NCBI RefSeq assembly: GCF_963662255.1
Contig: NC_085049.1
Coordinates: 59,567,158 to 59,631,157 of the forward strand
Source: Cinclus cinclus
Lineage: Eukaryota > Chordata > Aves > Passeriformes > Cinclidae
DNA length: 64,000 nucleotides
Direction: 5' to 3'
The notes beneath the pieces are model-generated. The model saw only the letters and a program-made list of their open reading frames with translations, ran no database searches and was not told the DNA's origin. The position numbers and the translations under genes are program-made. Positions 36,951-49,951 of the stretch are shown here, one piece after another. Each line of letters begins with the position of its first letter. The first letter of the stretch is position 1.

Positions 36951-39900
36951 AATACACATTCATACTATAAAGACTGCTTGATAATATAGCTAAGAATTTC
37001 CCTTGACACTGTGTGGCAGTAGCAACTGGCTTTGCACACTGAATTACTCTGTGTGAGGTTTTGCAGCAGCTCCAGCAGGCTCAACCTCCATCCTGCTTCC
37101 TGAGTGCCTTTCCCCTCACCCCCCAATCTGGTCAGCCTCTCCCCAGCACAGTGCTCCCCTGTCTGTGATATAGGCAGGAAGGGGCCTGGACAGAAGCACT
37201 GCAGTAGCAGAGATAGGCTCTGTTTTAGTCATACCGAGGTCAGAGCAGGAGGATGACGTGCAGTAATGTAAAACCTCAGAGGGTCCAGTGTATCTCAGTG
37301 GCCTGTGGTCCACCTTGCTGCCTCTCCTGATCTTTGCCTCAACCCTGAGTTTGGTTCCACCTTAGTGTGGAGGGGGATCCAGAACCCATTCTGCTGCCTG
37401 CTGGTGCTGGCTCTCCCTGCCCTTTACAGCCAGGGTACCTCCAAATGGCAGGAGATGTGCCAGGGGAGAAAGAAGGCTGCAGGAGAAGGAAGACACATCT
37501 GCCCCTCTGCAACAATCTGGAGGGGGACGGAGGGTAAAGGGGAGAGAGACAGGGTTAACAAAAGATGACATCACATGGCCACTGTGGCGTTTTTGATCTT
37601 GACAAAGGCAGACTGTTTCCCTCCTTGCCAGCATGAGACAAATTACAGGTGAAGCATAAGAGATTACAAGATATTTCTGGCTGTTTTTAAGTTTGATGGG
37701 GGGAAGGGAGGACGAATTCAGGGCAGACGTGTCCTAAAGATGGGAGACATGCAGATGCAATAAATAACAAGAGCCAGCTCCCAGGCTGGGGGATGTAGAC
37801 AGCAAGTAGAACAATGTTCCTTTTGGACTGCTGAAGGTGGGAAAATATGTTAAAAACTCTGGAATCCACCTAAAAGGTGTTTGTCCTCTTTCTTCCCCCT
37901 ATTGCCTGCTTTCTGGCCCCACTGAAGGACCTGGGTGGTTTTAGTGTGGCTTTAGTGTCTGGTCAGGGACATGCTTGCTGTACCTTGCTGTTACAGGCTT
38001 CTGTTTTCTCACCACGCTGGTGTCTGTTGACATTCAGTGGATCCAGATGAGCTACCACTCATTCCACAGTTGGAAAATTATTTTTCATGGTACGGGATGT
38101 TGTAAGGAAGTGGAGACTGAGGTTGGCAGTGTGCATTCAGCTCTTGGCTAGATCTGTATGTTGGCAAGGAGAGAGGTGGGGAGAGGGATGAGAAGTGGTT
38201 GGTGTTGGAGGCAGGGTGTATTTTACATATCATTGTGTGACTGTGTCAGGTTGTTTCACCTCTTGCTGCCCCATTTCCAGTTTGCAAAGTGGGAATAATG
38301 GGTTGATCTCTGCTTCTGAGTGGTGCAGGAGAGTTGAGATGGGTGTCAGTGCACTGGCCCAGAGTGTAAGCAGAAGGGACAAGAGCAGAGCATGATATGG
38401 CAGGAGAGAGCTCCTGATTTTACTTTGTGGGCCATAGTACATTGCTCTGGTAGCACAAACCATTCCACAAATGGGTAGAAGTGTACTGCAGCCAACATGA
38501 AGATGTTCTGATGCTGCCAAAAAAACCCACAATTGACATCAGCGAGACTTGGCCTGGCCATGGCCAGTGCTCCCTTGGAATGGGGGAGCTCTCCTGCAGC
38601 AGGACTGCACCAGCCAGTACCAAAAATGTTAAAAAGCACACCTCATCCATAGCCAATTTGCTATATGATTCATCCAGTGGCTGCATCTCAAGATACTTTC
38701 TCTCTGATTTCTCTCTTGGTTCTCCATGAGCAGCCAGAGGAGAAAAGAAGACAGGCTTTGGAGATGCTCTAGAGAGAAGCACTGACCCCAGCATGGTCCC
38801 AGTTGTGTGAGTGGCTGCTCCCAGCTCCTGACACCCCCATTCAGTAAGAGTTCTATGAGATGTCACCTGCTCATGCATTACTGCCTCCAGGCTGACCTCT
38901 CGCCATCCCTCCTGGGAAGCCTGCGAGATAGAACTCCTGTGTATTTGATTGCACTTGTTCTCTCACTAATAGACAAAAATTATATCATTTGCAGCAAGTG
39001 CAAATTATTAGAGAAATTAATGACATTTTCACATATGTTGCTGGCAGCTTCTGCTTCCTCTGGCAAAAGCTCTTCACAGCTATTTTTAGACCCAAAGTAA
39101 GTCAGCTTTTTTTCATTCTGCTCTTTAATTTAACTCACTGTACACATTTCCTTAGTTTTTGATCAACTCAGCAAAGCTTCTCAAATGGGTTTCCTTTTTT
39201 GAAGCTGCAGTAGCACCCAGAAGGTGGGTTAGTCTGCTTTCCCATCAGACTATCCCCAACAGATGCCCTGCCATGTCTCTCATGTGCCTTCTACATCCTG
39301 CAGCAGCTCCCTCACCTCCAGCAGCTGAGCAGGGAAGCATTTCTGTGACCCTTGCTGAAGTTTTGTCCTCTACTGCAGACCTTGGGGAAGGCAAGTCTGA
39401 TAAACTCCATCTTCTCCCATGCATCTACCTACATTGGGAGAGTAATATTGGGAAATTGGTGTTGATTTAAAGACAGGCATCAACCTGGGTCTGATCATCT
39501 CAGAAGATGCTGATAGAAGTCTAAAGCACACTAAAGAACAGGGAAAAAACTTGTTAAGAAAGACTGGAGTAACACTTATGGGCCTGGGATTAAGCTGAGC
39601 TCAGTACATTGTTTATGCTGCGATTTACAGATAAGCTACAAGCAGGAAGTATGTGCCTGAGGTTGCCTGACCATATCCTTTTTTTTCCAGCCAAGGCTTT
39701 TGTCTTTTGTTTTGAAAAGGGTTTCATGATTTCTGCTCTGGCTGGATGGCCCTCTCACATCAAACCTGACCCCATGTTCGCCTTCATCATGCAGGTGAAT
39801 TTGTGGTTGCCCAGAGAGATATGGAGGGAGTCAGAAGCTTGGCGATAGGCAGGTGTCTGGGGATGAACAGCTTTGAGGGGCTCAGTGTGTGCACAGACAC

Positions 39901-42100
39901 TCAGAGGCTTCCTCCAAGCCAGGTAAAGGGGGCTGGAAGTCCCCAAGGCACCAGGCAGAATGATATGCACAAGCTTATGCCTGGAAGACCTGAGTGGCAC
40001 ACAGCAGCCTCATCTGAGGTGAAAACTGAACTGCAGCTGAAGTGTTTCCATGCAGATTGAGCTGTACTGGCACATCAATGCCTGGAGCTGTCTCCCAGCT
40101 TCAGCCCTTGTTGGAAAGCAGAGGATGTAACATCACCTGAGAGCCCTGTCACAGGCAGCAAGCAGCTGTGTCAGAGGCACGGGGTCTTCAAGCATGTCCC
40201 AGCTCCAGCAGTACAAAGCCCCATGTCTTTTTCTTGCTGTGTCCAAGGGTGCTCTAGACCCATATGGAGGGGTCCTGCTTGAAGCAAGAGAGGCTGCCAT
40301 GTTGTGACCTTGCCCACTGCTGTGGGGGGTGGCTGCAGAAAGACATGATCACCATTCCTTGTCATGTCCTCCCAGTATTTGCATGGCAGGGAAGTGAGCC
40401 AGAGGAAAAAAAATGACCTCATGAGTCAAACTATTGCTGTTCTGGGTTTTTTGGCTGCATGAGTAGCATGCTGGCACTAGGCCCGAGCTTAAACCTGGGA
40501 ATAAGTTGAAGACTGGCAAACACACACTGGCTCTGATGTGCCCCTCAGGTGACCCAGAACAGAGAGTTGGGACAGTTGGCTAGGGACAATGGGAGGAGCT
40601 TACACATGGTGGCATGAGGATGCCTGGCTTGGCAGGCTCTACTGAGTGCCTGTAGCTTCACCACTGACCAGTCACCTGGATACATGAATAGTCTTCTACT
40701 TTGTGCCAGCAACCACTTATCTCCCTCTCATTTTCTTCCACACATGGAAAGGGATTTTCCTTTTACTCTTCCAAATGAACTGTCTTTGCCTGCCCTTAAG
40801 GCTTGTTCTGAGAATGCAATAAGCAATATCCTTCCAAAGTTATTTTAAAAAATCTTTTTCTCCAAACTACAGGTTTCTCTCCCAGTATGGTCAAAACTGT
40901 GGGGCTTATGTTTTCTGCCTCCTGCAGTGGGATTAGTGAAGCACTAACTGTGCTGTTGGTCAAGGTGAGTGTCATGTCCGAACTTCACTGAGGTTAAAAT
41001 GAAGGCACCATTGCAGGCTCCACTCTGGCAATCATCTGGAGTGTCCACCTTACTGGGGCAAACCAAGAAGCAGTTAGCTAAACCTAATAGATCTGATCCT
41101 CCATGCAGATATCCTCCTATGTACAGAGGGCTTGCAAGGCCTGTACTCAATGCTTCTAAGCTGTTATGAAGTAGCATCAAGAAGAAGTGAGGTTCAGGAG
41201 GACAAAAAGGGGATGAAGAGGAAATCACAGAGCATACCAGTCAGCTCCCTCAGCTCCATCACAGTTGTCTCTGCACTGGTGGATGGAATGTTGGAGGTGA
41301 CAGACCCTTACTGTGCATCACCCTTGGAGCTGGCAAGCATACATGGGCTCTGTTACCATCCACAGGTTGGCTTGGAGAGAGGATGAACTCATCTGTGCCT
41401 GAAACACAACCTACTGGGAAGTAAGACCTCAAATCTTGCAGCTCCTGGAGTATAGCAGACACATATTCAGGCCTCAAACATTTCAGTGGATACTATTAAT
41501 CCTGAAAACCTTTACAATAACTCACTGTGGCACATCTACAGGGCTGTAAGTCTCAAAAACGAAGTGTGTAGAAGCTGGACAGCACAGGCAGGAGAGCAGG
41601 CAGTTCTTGGGGCTGGAGCCAGTTTTTTGATTGATTTTGCTAAAACTTTTTTGTGTTAAACAATTTCTGGATCATGGTGAAAATTTCCCTTTGTAAAAAA
41701 ACCAACAAAACCCAAACAACCAAACAACAAAAAACCCCAATATGAAAAAACCAAACCAATTTGCAGGTTGCTATTTTTGTGCTGCTGAAAAGCTGAAAAT
41801 GTTTTAACAAAACATCTCTTGACAGCAGAAGAAATGACAGAACTAGGTACGGATTCAGGAAAAAGATATTTCACTGAAAGCAAGAATAGTACTTCAGACA
41901 GCATTGTTTTTCTGATTCCTGATGGAACATTTTTCTGGTCAAAGTGTTGATTGTTTTAATTTGACATAAAAGCCCTCAAGGGAGTACTAAACCCCTTGCC
42001 TCTTCCACCCTTCTCTCTCTCTCTGCCTCCAATCCGCTGGTGAAAACCACCAGCCCCCATTCCCTGGGCTGTGCACGCTGGTAAATCTGTGCAGCCTGAA
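36951..42100. other. Intergenic stretch between CENPM and SMIM45
   Basis: No known exon is recognised. Open frames of 80-150 codons (for example the minus-strand frames at 38.2-38.9 kb) have no family motif. The only low-complexity element is an A/C-rich tract at 41.70-41.76 kb. This is the divergent interval between the minus-strand CENPM and plus-strand SMIM45. Confidence 0.6.
41697..41760. repeat. A-rich CCAAAC low-complexity tract
   Basis: Repeated AACCAAAC/AACAAAAA units on the plus strand; noncoding. Confidence 0.75.
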
Positions 42101-42149
42101 CATTCTGTCCATCTCCATCAGCTCGAGCTCACACACGTCTGTCCCAGCA

Positions 42150-42698
42150 GTTCTCCTCCTCCGAGGCTGCAGCCGGGCTGCAGATGCTGCGGGAGGAGGG
42201 AGAGCATCCCTCGGGCAGCTCCCGCGTGGCTCTGACCCGGGTACCATGTGCGGGTGAGCTGGGGAGGCTCGTTGCCATAGCGACCGCGGCTAAAATGCTC
42301 CCCCCTCCCCGCGCCGGGATGCAGTCGGTTGCGGACAGTCGTTCTTGCGTGTGTGGGGAAAGGCCGGCGGTGGGGTGCCCCGGGGAGGTTGGAGAGGATT
42401 GACACTGCCGGGGAGGCGGTGGGGGAAGCCCCCGGGAGTCCCGGTGGGCAATGAGGCCACGCTGCTGGCTGCCTGTCCTTCCCCCGCCCGCCGCGGCTGC
42501 TCCCGCCACCCCTCCCTCCTTGCCTGCCTCCCGCCCATCCGCGCCTGTCGCCTCCCGCTGTCACCCAGCTCTCCCGGCGCGGGGTCCCTTCTCCCTGGCA
42601 CTGCCTGGCCGGGAAAGGAGCCCGACTCATCCCGGCGGGGACCCGGCAGATGCCGGAGGGAGCAGTCTCATCCCGGCGCCCTGCACCCGTGGAAGAAG
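42150..42698 (+). promoter_or_regulatory. SMIM45: SMIM45 CpG-island promoter and noncoding first exon
   Basis: A strong CpG island with GC-rich, TATA-less sequence ends in a good donor (GAAG|GTAGGC) at 42698/42699. Splicing it to the exon at 45194 gives a 5' leader for SMIM45. The transcription start is probably between 42.25 and 42.5 kb but cannot be fixed. The island could also fire in the minus direction, since no other gene is found between here and CENPM. Confidence 0.65.
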
Positions 42699-45193
42699 GT
42701 AGGCAGCAGGCGGCAGGGCAGTTAGTGATGCTTGGTTGGGGATGCGGTGCATGGGAGCGAGGTCATGTCTGGGTCCCCACTCATCGGCAGCTCCGTGCCC
42801 CAAGCTGCAGCCTGCCTCCCAAGTCTGGGGGAATCTCCTGAGGTCGAGGTGAGCCCACGGCTTGTAACGCTGCAACCTGGGTTGTGCTCCCAGCCGTGCA
42901 CACGGAGAGGGTTCTGTATCCAAATTCTCCTGTGTTCGGGCATGCTGCTCCCAGTTTCCCTCAGTTTCTGCCCTGCCACTTGCAGCGTGCACCCTGGGGC
43001 TCCTGTCACAAGTGTACCCCCGGCACCTCAGGGGCAGTGGGAGGTGGAATGGGTGACCCACGGGTGACATTGAAGGCAAGAGGCTGTAGTGAGGTGTAGC
43101 ACGGGTTTAAAAGGGGTCAGACAGCTTATCTATATGAGACACACTTTTGGATGGAAGACCAAGGACTCTTTTGTGTCTCTGGGCAGACATAGATGTCCCA
43201 CTGCAAAATGAGGTGCTGAAGATCATTAACCACTCCAGCAAGGTTAAGACACATTTAATATCTGCAGAACTGCTCCAGAAAGCTGACATCTTTAAATGAA
43301 AGTTCTTTACAGTATTTGCAGCCAAAATTTGCTCACCCTCCTGACAAAAGCAAGTGCTTCTCCAGGCCAGCCCTGCAGAGGCTGGAGGGGGGGCTCTGAC
43401 ACCTCACCCAGCGCTCGGCTTGACCATGATGAGGACATTTTGTGTAGGGGGGGGGGGATGGGTGAGCAGCGTTGGGACACAGCACGAGGATAGGGCTGCA
43501 TAGCAAGTAGACTGAAGAATAGGTTTTTGGCGAGGAACTAGGAAAAGCTGGCTCTACTAGGGATGGAAGAAGGACTAATTGAGAAGTGTGTAGGACTGCT
43601 TTTTATTGCAGTGCTTTTTTGGATGGCAGCTTCACTCAAACATTTGGAAAGTGGATGATCAGGGAAGGGAATGAGGTTATTGGCTTTCCTCCCATCAGCC
43701 CAGGAGGTCCAAGCTGAACTCACCTTCAGTGTCCCTAACCCTGCCCATTGCTGTTGCCAGCCAGGGGCAGATACCAGCTGCTGAGACACCTCTGAAAAAG
43801 GGGTTTGTGGCAGCCTGAGCTCCCCAGGATGTCTGCAGCTGCAGCTGGGGGGTGCAGGGGGTGCAAAGGGGCTACTTTGGCAGAGCATGTAGGAAAGCTG
43901 TGCTGAGCGGTTCTGGCCCAGAGTTCAGACCCAGCTCCTGTTGTGGAAGGGGTTTGTGCCTAATTCCTTACATGGTCCCTTAAGGTGCCTTGAGGGAAGC
44001 CCCACAGCTCCTCACAACACCTCTGTGAAGTTGTTGCAAGCTATGGTGGGAGCTTTCTGGAGCAGTTGCTCACCTGAGGAAGTCACAGGCAGCCATGAAG
44101 AGGCAGCAGCAGCACCCAGATCAGATGCATGCCAATAAGTGGGAGGAAATCAGGCATTTTTTTGCTTATGGTAATAAGAATTGCAGCTTGTTTCAGATCT
44201 TACCCTGTAACAAAAAACTTACTGTTAAAGGCCCTCCTGGGACAAGAGGTGTCCAGAAGATAAATGCTACTAGGCACATTGGAAACAACTGATGACTGTG
44301 GTATTAAAAAAATGGAAAAAAAAAGCCCAGTCCCTGGTGTAGAAAACCCTATGGGCCAGGACTAGGGAAGAAAATAGAAATGCTCAGAGTTCTCCCCAGC
44401 CTCCTCTTAACATGACCTGTGCAAGGGATTTGGGGATATATAGTTATTGCAGAGGGATGACTTGGGCGACAGTCAGACACGGCAGCTTTCATCTGTCTCG
44501 AAAAGCAGGAGTTTGATGCAGGTGGGTGCAGGTCACCTCTGACTCTCTCCCCACTAGCGTCAATGGGCATTTTATCACTCCCACAAGGGGTGATGGTCTG
44601 GAAAACCCCCTTTCAGGACTGCATTTTTGTGCCTGAGCCTGGCACCACTGTGATTTCCTAGTGTGAGGGTCCCAGGTTTAATCCACCAAAGCCTTTAACA
44701 AGCAGTACATTCACAGTGCAAAGCCCAGAAGACCTGGTGCCTGGTGAAGTGGTAGCTGTGCTTTTTGTGGGAGATGCTTTTTGATCCCCTCTTCTGTTCC
44801 TGCATGATCCACATCTTGGCTGACATTTCAGTGCAGAGCAAACAGCAGAGAGAGCTGAACAGGTTAGGCGTCTTTGTGGGTTGCAATGTGTGTTGCTCTC
44901 TCTTTCTCAAAGGATGGGGATAAAGGATGGCCTCAAATGTGATGCCATTACAGATTTAAATGGTCCTAAGTTATGGTGCATGCTCTAAGCATGGCATCAG
45001 CAGGGCCATAATGGTGGGGAGAGAGTGTGCCAGGGCACCAGTAGGTTATGGGGCTGGGATCCCATTTGTCCACCCCTCCAGAAATCTTCAGCCCTGACAT
45101 CTAGACAAGGAGATGTTTGCTCCTTCCTGCTCTCCATTTTTAGCACTGGGCCAGCAGCAATCACACAGTGTGGTGTTGTTTTGTGTTCCCCAG

Positions 45194-45266
45194 GACAACG
45201 CTGCTCCGGACTCAACTCGCACCCAGCTGGCCAGGGAATCTTGGCAAGGCAGATCGGCTGCTCCCG
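45194..45266 (+). other. SMIM45: SMIM45 noncoding exon 2 (5' leader)
   Basis: Acceptor TGTTCCCCAG and donor TCCCG|GTGAGT flank 73 bases. It sits between the CpG-island exon and the coding exon. The splice sites are strong, but the exon is a prediction without transcript support. Confidence 0.6.
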
Positions 45267-45799
45267 GTGAGTGTTGCCCACTGCTGATGGCTGATGTGGT
45301 GGATGGATCTCAGGTCTGCTCACAGACTGGTGCTGAACCAAGGACTGGTGCTGACCCCTGGCAAAGCAGAACATGAAAGAGAGGTACAGTAAGGGAGGGC
45401 TCAGTCCTGAGCCAGACCAGCTTAGACTGGGAATGCAAAGGGGTGATGGAATGTCAGGGGAAGCAGATTTTCCCTCAAGCAGGAGGTGAGAAGCAGCTGT
45501 ATTTATCTACTGCCTACCTTTAATCACTGGCAGCATGGCTGGGGACAAGCAAGTTCAACCCCATCTGTGGGGAGGGAGCAGGACTGACACTCTCTGCAGG
45601 GGACCCAGCAGTGACCCCAAATGCACTGACCTCTCCCAGTGGATGAGGTGCCTTCATGTGCAACCAAGCATGAACCAGGTGCAGCAGGGCTGTGAGGAGG
45701 GACTGGCTACTGCTGATGAGGCAGATGTGATCAGTCTTGGTGGAGGTTTGTTTTGGGTGCTCCCACTGCATGAGCTTTCTCTCCTTTTCTCTGGCAGCC

Positions 45800-46006
45800 A
45801 TGCCCCACTTCCTGGATTGGTTTGTGCCCGTGTATCTGGTGATCTCCATTCTCATCCTGGTGGGCTTTGGAGCTTGCATTTACTACTTTGAACCAGGACT
45901 CCAGGAAGCCCATAAGTGGCGAACACAGAGGCCAATCATGGAGCGAGACCTCCGGAAGACACTGATGATTCGGGACAACCTGGCCTTTGGGGTCCCTGAG
46001 GTCTGA
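45800..46006 (+). CDS. SMIM45: SMIM45, small integral membrane protein 45 (68 aa)
   Basis: The single coding exon begins two bases after a strong acceptor (TTTTCTCTGGCAG, exon from 45798). MPHFLDWFVPVYLVISILIL and the following VGFGACIYYFEPGLQEAHKW are almost identical to the human 68-aa protein once annotated as LINC00634. Residues about 8-30 form one membrane helix, followed by a charged tail (RTQRPIMERDLRKTLMIRDN) ending GVPEV. Length and order are as in mammals. The molecular role is not established. Frame upstream of the ATG remains open for 21 codons across the splice site, but the conserved protein starts here. It has the same neighbours as in human, CENPM and SEPTIN3. Confidence 0.97.
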   Translation: MPHFLDWFVPVYLVISILILVGFGACIYYFEPGLQEAHKWRTQRPIMERDLRKTLMIRDNLAFGVPEV

Positions 46007-46439
46007 CAAGCTGCCCATCGCAGCCAGAGGAATCTCTCCTGAGTAGGCAGCAGACCACAAGCCTCACTAGGCATGGCAGTCCTGCCCTGGTACAAGTGCA
46101 GCTGCTCATCACTTTGCTCTGTGCCAATCTGGGTCTCATACTCATCACTCACCATTCTGCCCCTTTGCTTCTTAATCAAGATTTGTGTGGCTGGGGCTTC
46201 CCATGTACTCACAACTCTTCAGTCAGCCAAGGACTTCTGCTCCTTCCCATTGCCAAGACTGATGAACCACTCAAATGAAATATCCCTTGTTAATCACTTG
46301 AGTCTGAGCTGCCTGGCAACTTGACAGGACCTTCAGTAGGAAAGGTACCAGCTTTTGCAAAGGGATACAAGAGAACCTTGTATTCCTATTCCCTAGGTTA
46401 AATCTAACACAGTCTAAGTCCAAGGGGTATTCTGGGGAC

Positions 46440-46445
46440 AATAAA
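46440..46445 (+). terminator. SMIM45: Poly-A signal AATAAA for SMIM45
   Basis: A canonical hexamer 434 bases past the stop codon, with a GT-rich stretch downstream. A weaker ATTAAA lies near 46670. Confidence 0.75.
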
Positions 46446-47592
46446 CGGGGTTTCAATACAAATTGTTGCTTCAGCTGAGCTCTTCTCAGCACCCACTCTT
46501 GGTGCTAGGATGGTGAGCATGTTGAAGCTCTATGCAGAGGGACCAAGGGCTCAGTGAGCCTCAGAGACTGAATGCCTTTATCCTTGCTAAATGCACACTC
46601 CTTCTGTGTCTGTTTGGGAGATGGAGAACATCCATCCATATGTTCATTCCAGATGCATCACATTCAAATTAAAGATCTTTATTAAATAGTTTTGTTCAAG
46701 TCCTGTGTCAAGCTGAGAATGTTCTGCAGCTCTCCATGAAGGAGTGCTGCCAGACTTATTACATGAGCCTCTCCTGATCTGCCTGACCTTCTGCTTCTCT
46801 GTCTTGGAGGGAGATGGGATAGTCTGTGAAGCAACTTGTATTTGAACTTGTTCAGTTCCCTGCACTGCAGAGCCCTACACCTTCCTTAACTGTTTCCCAG
46901 TGAAAGCTGTGAAGCATCCCTCAGCCCTTTTTTATCCTGCATGTCTCTGGGAAGGAACATTGAGTCTGCCATCTAAATGGGGCCATTGTATCACCTTTTC
47001 TTCCTGGACCCAAGCCATACAATATGGGTCTGGTACAAAATCCCATGTATATAGACTTTCTGCACTGTCACAGGGATGACCAGCTGCCAAAGTGCTGTAT
47101 GAAGTTGTGACACTGGGGCTGAGAGGGATATTCCCATCCTCTCTCTCCCTGGCAGCCCAGTGCAGTGCCCAGTGTGTGCCCAGTGAGGTTTGAGAGAGCA
47201 AGGTCCCTGTGGCAGAAGGCTGTGCCTCCTCTCCTCCCATTCCAAGATGCACTATTTGCATGCACATAGGTGCAATGTTACTACCTGTGAATGATCTGGA
47301 CACATAGGGATCCTGTGTGCCCCACTCCTGCATATCCCAGGTATGTTAGCTGGTGCCACCAGTCTACATGCACATGTCTGTGCATCCTGTTAAATCACCT
47401 GGGCCAGCCAGCATATTGACAACATGCATCTCCAGCATCCTTCCATTGTTTTGGCTCTGTGCTCCAGTCCCCAGTGGCTCCTTTCAGCAGCAGGGGTTCC
47501 TCAGGCCAGCTGTGAAAATCTGCCACCGCTCCTGGCTTGTGCCACTCAGCCTCACATGTGAATCTGGGAACAGGAGATTTTCTCCTCCATTC

Positions 47593-48060
47593 CCAAAGAA
47601 AGGAGAGTGAGTTATGCAGGGAAAGACAGTGAGTGGGATTACTCCTCCTGTTCCCAAAGTTTTGCTTGCCCTGGCAAGCAAAGGCTCAAAACACAAGTGC
47701 AGCCTGAAAGTAATTCTCTGGGGATGCAAGTTAATTTTTAGGTCTAAGGAATGGATCAGGACATCCTGCAAATATCCTGGGTCTTTCTGGGATGTTGCAT
47801 CTACCAGACTGCAATTGCATTTTCTTTCCACACCAAAACCAGGCACACTGGCAGGAGCTTTCTGGCTCTGTTTCAGACAGAGGACAAGTCAAGAGTCCTC
47901 TCATTCAGCCAAGTAACAGACCCCATGAGGCAAGTACCCTAACTGGGGAGTCTCACTCAGCAGGGGAATGCAGTGAATGAGATCACTGCTGTGCCCAAAG
48001 TTATACTTGCCCTGGCAAGCAAAGACTCAAAGAGCAGGTGTAGTCTGAAACAGATACATT
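47593..48060. repeat. Diverged direct duplication, offset 340 bases, with palindromic core
   Basis: About 110 bases from 47593 match about 110 bases ending near 48055 (shared CCCAAAGTT, CTTGCCCTGGCAAGCAAA, GACTCAAA/GGCTCAAA, CAGCCTGAAA/TAGTCTGAAA). In the left copy the core 47661-47682 is a perfect inverted repeat with ten-base arms (TTTGCTTGCC / GGCAAGCAAA) round a CT spacer. In the right copy the arms are shorter by one mismatch. Confidence 0.75.
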
Positions 48061-49527
48061 TTTGCGACTTGGGACTGTGAAATGGAAATGACAAGGGGCT
48101 GGGTTGAATGGTCTGATGTGCCACACTCAGCTGCATAGCTCACATTTCCTTGTCCTCTGGCACATCACAGCCGTATCTCCAAACACAAACTTAGAAACCT
48201 GCTTCCTCACCTTGACTCCCTGATAGGTGGGATTGCCCTGTAAACAAGCACAGCTGAGCTGTGGGGTAGCATAGAAACCTCTCCACTGGAGCTGAGGGGC
48301 TTGGAGTAGTCAGGAAGAAGTAAAACTATCCCTGTGGGAAAGGAAGCCTGCTCTCACAGGGGTCCCCTCTTCCTTCTTCTGCATGCTGTTGTGCCTGTTT
48401 TGATTTCCACTCTGCCCATGGCTCAAAGCAGAAACGGAGCAAAAGAAAGCAGCAACCAGGTGAGAGCTGGATTAGAGAGAAACTAATTGTTCATCTCCTC
48501 TGGCTTATGTTTTGTGCTGTTTAGTCTTGCTGATTAATCAGCATTAAGCCAGGTATTTTTCAGGGCTATGAAGGACTTTGTTGTCAGCAGTGTCAAAAGC
48601 TTCCCCAGTGGAAGTGTGTGACAAACTGCATGGTCAACGCTTTATTTTCCTGTTGTTACCCTTGGGAGCTGCCCCCTTCTAGCTCTGGGCAGGCAGCAAG
48701 GAGCAGTCTGCAATGAGGTTCCCTTTCCAACAGGGTAGGTCTCCATTGGCCTGGCTTCTGTGCCAGATACACTGCTCGGCTATCTGGCAATATTTAAGCC
48801 AAATGCTGCCTGAAAACTGAGATTGTTTCTCCTCTGTGGGATCTGTGCAGCCTGAAAGACCTCAGGGGAGAAGGAAATAGTCACAGATACTGAATTAAAC
48901 TGCATAAAGAATCAGAGAAGATACTTACTGCTGAAAATACTGCACAGTATCAGGTTGGTTTTTTTTCATGTTTTCTGTCTCTTTGCCCTTAAGGAAGCAG
49001 AGAAATTGCACATCCTGAGCTCTACCTTCCACCAGCATTCCCAATGACTTCATGTGGGTTGTTGGATGGTGATTCCTCTTCCACTCCCTCGGCCCTGGTC
49101 ACCTGAAATCATACAACCATTGTCCCTGCTACACTGTGGGTGCTATTGGTGCTTGTCTCTCCTCTTTGTTCCCACTTGCCTGACAAACCTTTCATATTCT
49201 CATCCCATCCCACCAAAAAATCTTTCTCCTTTCCTCCTTGTTTACTGTGTTACCCTTCAAAGTCTCTTACAGTGAGGAAGGTGTAGAGTTGAATCCCTCT
49301 TGACCCTGAAAATACCACAAAGCTAGCAAAATTAAGAAACGATCATAATAATGATGACAATGAAGTAGAAAAAGAAAATCAGAATAAGGGAATGAAGCAC
49401 CAACTTAGACAAACACCCAACAAGTGACCATTGAACTCACATGGTGGGATATAAATTGTTGCACTGGAATATGCCATTTGAGAGGAAAAAAAAAATTAAA
49501 GAGGAAGGGAAAACATTTCAAAAATTA

Positions 49528-49551
49528 TTTTTTTTTTTTTTTTTTTTTTTT
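49528..49551. repeat. Poly-T tract
   Basis: Twenty-four T on the plus strand. No LINE or SINE body is recognised to its left, so an insertion tail is not supported. Confidence 0.95.
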
Positions 49552-49951
49552 ATATCACACCCAGTGTCTTTGGAAGCAGACAGCACAGGCATGATCTGGC
49601 AGGTCTGCATCATTCCTCCACCTCTGCCGTGGGACCAGGGTAGGGGTTCATGTTGTGGAGCTGCCCATGCTGTGGGGCTGCTGGTGCCAGAGGTCAGGAA
49701 GGTGCTGGGCAGAAGCAGGAGTGGCCATGGCACCCAGCGTGGGAGCCAGCCATGCGGGCCACAAGGGCCCCATTGTCCTAGCTGGAGGCGGGCTAGCTGG
49801 ACAGGGCTGGAGGTGGGGGCTCAAGCATGCGAATGACAGCAGCCCCAGGGAGCTCTGCACCCCAAGACACCGCAGCCCTGACAGCAGGGACAGCCTGGGT
49901 CCCCCAGCCCCCTGCCCTCGCACTTGTGCCTCCAGCCCACCGCCGCCTGCC

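Larger units (their letters stand above)
46450..49900. other. Intergenic stretch between SMIM45 and the SEPTIN3 region
   Basis: Apart from the 340-base-offset duplication at 47.6/48.0 kb and a poly-T tract near 49.53 kb, I see no gene or known repeat. Sequence becomes AT-rich at 49.3-49.5 kb and then CpG-rich from 49.65 kb toward the candidate SEPTIN3 exon. Confidence 0.55.

Noticed and set aside
42118..42630. 170-codon minus-strand frame over the SMIM45 CpG island
   Set aside because: Arg/Gly/Pro composition is what a CpG island gives in any frame; no family match.
49655..49951. Extension of the candidate septin-3 exon to an earlier in-frame start at 49655
   Set aside because: That start has a weaker setting and the added 99 codons look like ordinary noncoding sequence; the ATG at 49952 has the strong context.
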